Below, piece after piece: positions 30,618-31,086 of a DNA stretch of 31,086 nt. Both the position numbers and the translations under genes were made by a program. Every line of letters begins with the position of its first letter. Within the stretch, counting starts at the first letter, position 1. The notes beneath the pieces are model-generated. The model searched no databases. It was not told the origin of the DNA and was given only the letters and a program-made list of their open reading frames with translations. Source of the DNA: DATAEY01 sp045805565 (GTDB taxonomy: Bacteria > Actinomycetota > Thermoleophilia > Solirubrobacterales > Solirubrobacteraceae); contig JBJMKZ010000032.1 of assembly GCA_045805565.1 (NCBI GenBank), forward strand, positions 1 to 31,086, read 5' to 3'.

Positions 30618-31086
30618 TCAGGGCTCGGCCCGGTGGCGCTCTGGCATCTGGATGCGGGCCATGGCGCGAACCAGGAACCAGAACAGGGCACCGGCCGGGA
30701 TCCCGATCGCCAGTACCAGCGCCGCCCGCAGCAGGCTCGTCGCCTGCACCAGGAACAGCGCCAGGAACACGATCAGGAAGCCGAGCATGAACTCGAAGCC
30801 GAGCACCGCCCAGTAGCGCACGCGCCACATGCCGACCGCGGCGGTGATCAGGAGCGCCTCGTACACGATCATTCCCACCAGCGCGGGCCGCTGCCCGTTC
30901 ACCTCCAATCCGGCGAGATACGCGACCAGGTTGGCGAGCGCGAGCACGGCAGCCGTCACGGCGGCCACGGTGACCGCGACGGGACGCTCGCCCTCGGCCA
31001 GCGGCGCCAGGCGGGCGCGGGCCTGGGCATCGCGCGCCTCGCCCCGCGACCGGCGCCGGTCGGGGGCCGGCGAGCCCGCCGCGCCG
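30618..31086 (-). CDS. Membrane protein, 5' partial
   Basis: The frame is open to the window edge, giving 155 visible residues. A basic Ala/Arg-rich head (ARARLAPLAEGERPVAV) is followed by four hydrophobic helices: VAAVTAAVLALANLVAYLAG, LVGMIVYEALLITAAVGMW, WAVLGFEFMLGFLIVFLALF and ALVLAIGIPAGALFWFLV. The C-terminus is short and basic. I recognise no named family; the arrangement resembles small actinobacterial membrane proteins of unknown role. Internal GTG 30968 might be a start, but the charged head upstream looks coding. It ends 24 bases before lpdA. Confidence 0.75.
   Translation of the reverse strand, partial: GAAGSPAPDRRRSRGEARDAQARARLAPLAEGERPVAVTVAAVTAAVLALANLVAYLAGLEVNGQRPALVGMIVYEALLITAAVGMWRVRYWAVLGFEFMLGFLIVFLALFLVQATSLLRAALVLAIGIPAGALFWFLVRAMARIQMPERHRAEP

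Noticed and set aside
1..31086. CRISPR arrays, insertion sequences and phage genes
   Set aside because: No regularly spaced identical repeats of 25-40 bases, no transposase or integrase, and no phage structural genes were seen.

Overview
The window is chromosomal DNA from a high-GC Gram-positive bacterium. Core genes are about 72% GC by hand count of sampled lines. The gene set and the style of the proteins fit an actinobacterium of the Thermoleophilia/Solirubrobacterales type: GC-rich Ala/Arg-rich proteins, alpha/beta-hydrolase-cyclase fusions, RTX-like secreted proteins, an Rpf-like transglycosylase, paired acyl-CoA dehydrogenases, and many starts with a TAnnnT box only 4-11 bases upstream. 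This placement is inferred from gene content; no marker gene was aligned.

Layout. 1-2357: the end of an RCC1/ASH-domain protein, an 11-bp phased repeat, and a hydrolase-adenylate cyclase fusion. 2448-6207: tRNA-Ala(CGC), a membrane GGDEF protein, an acidic Pro/Ala-rich protein and a PhzF-family enzyme. 6340-8417: a shared terminator, glutamate dehydrogenase, a frameshifted small gene and arsenate reductase. 8468-9406: tRNA-Ala(TGC) and a secreted RTX-like protein. 9407-12331: an accessory stretch of clearly lower GC (about 55-60% in sampled lines) with two orphan genes, a broken response-regulator fragment, a truncated tRNA-like sequence and three same-orientation copies of a short repeat. 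12324-15635: an Rpf-like cell-wall hydrolase behind a probable c-di-AMP riboswitch, a short-chain dehydrogenase, and a secreted protein of three Cys modules behind a clear promoter. 15636-18013: a translationally coupled acyl-CoA dehydrogenase pair. 18133-21018: an overlapping operon of rhomboid protease, small membrane protein, D-Ala-D-Ala carboxypeptidase and PEP mutase/isocitrate lyase family enzyme. 21125-30593: CoA-binding protein, lipA, lipB, then the E2, E1-beta, E1-alpha and E3 genes of a 2-oxoacid (probably pyruvate) dehydrogenase complex, interrupted by a second RTX-like gene on the other strand. The window ends in a partial membrane-protein gene.

The clearest joint function is in the last third. 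LipB moves octanoyl groups onto the E2 lipoyl domain, LipA inserts sulfur, and E1-alpha/beta, E2 and E3 then use the lipoyl arm to make acyl-CoA. The centre of the window is cell-envelope biology: Rpf-like hydrolase, DD-carboxypeptidase, rhomboid and several exported proteins. The most unusual material is the 9.4-12.3 kb accessory stretch, the phased repeat at 724-846 and the riboswitch-like leader at 13371-13493.
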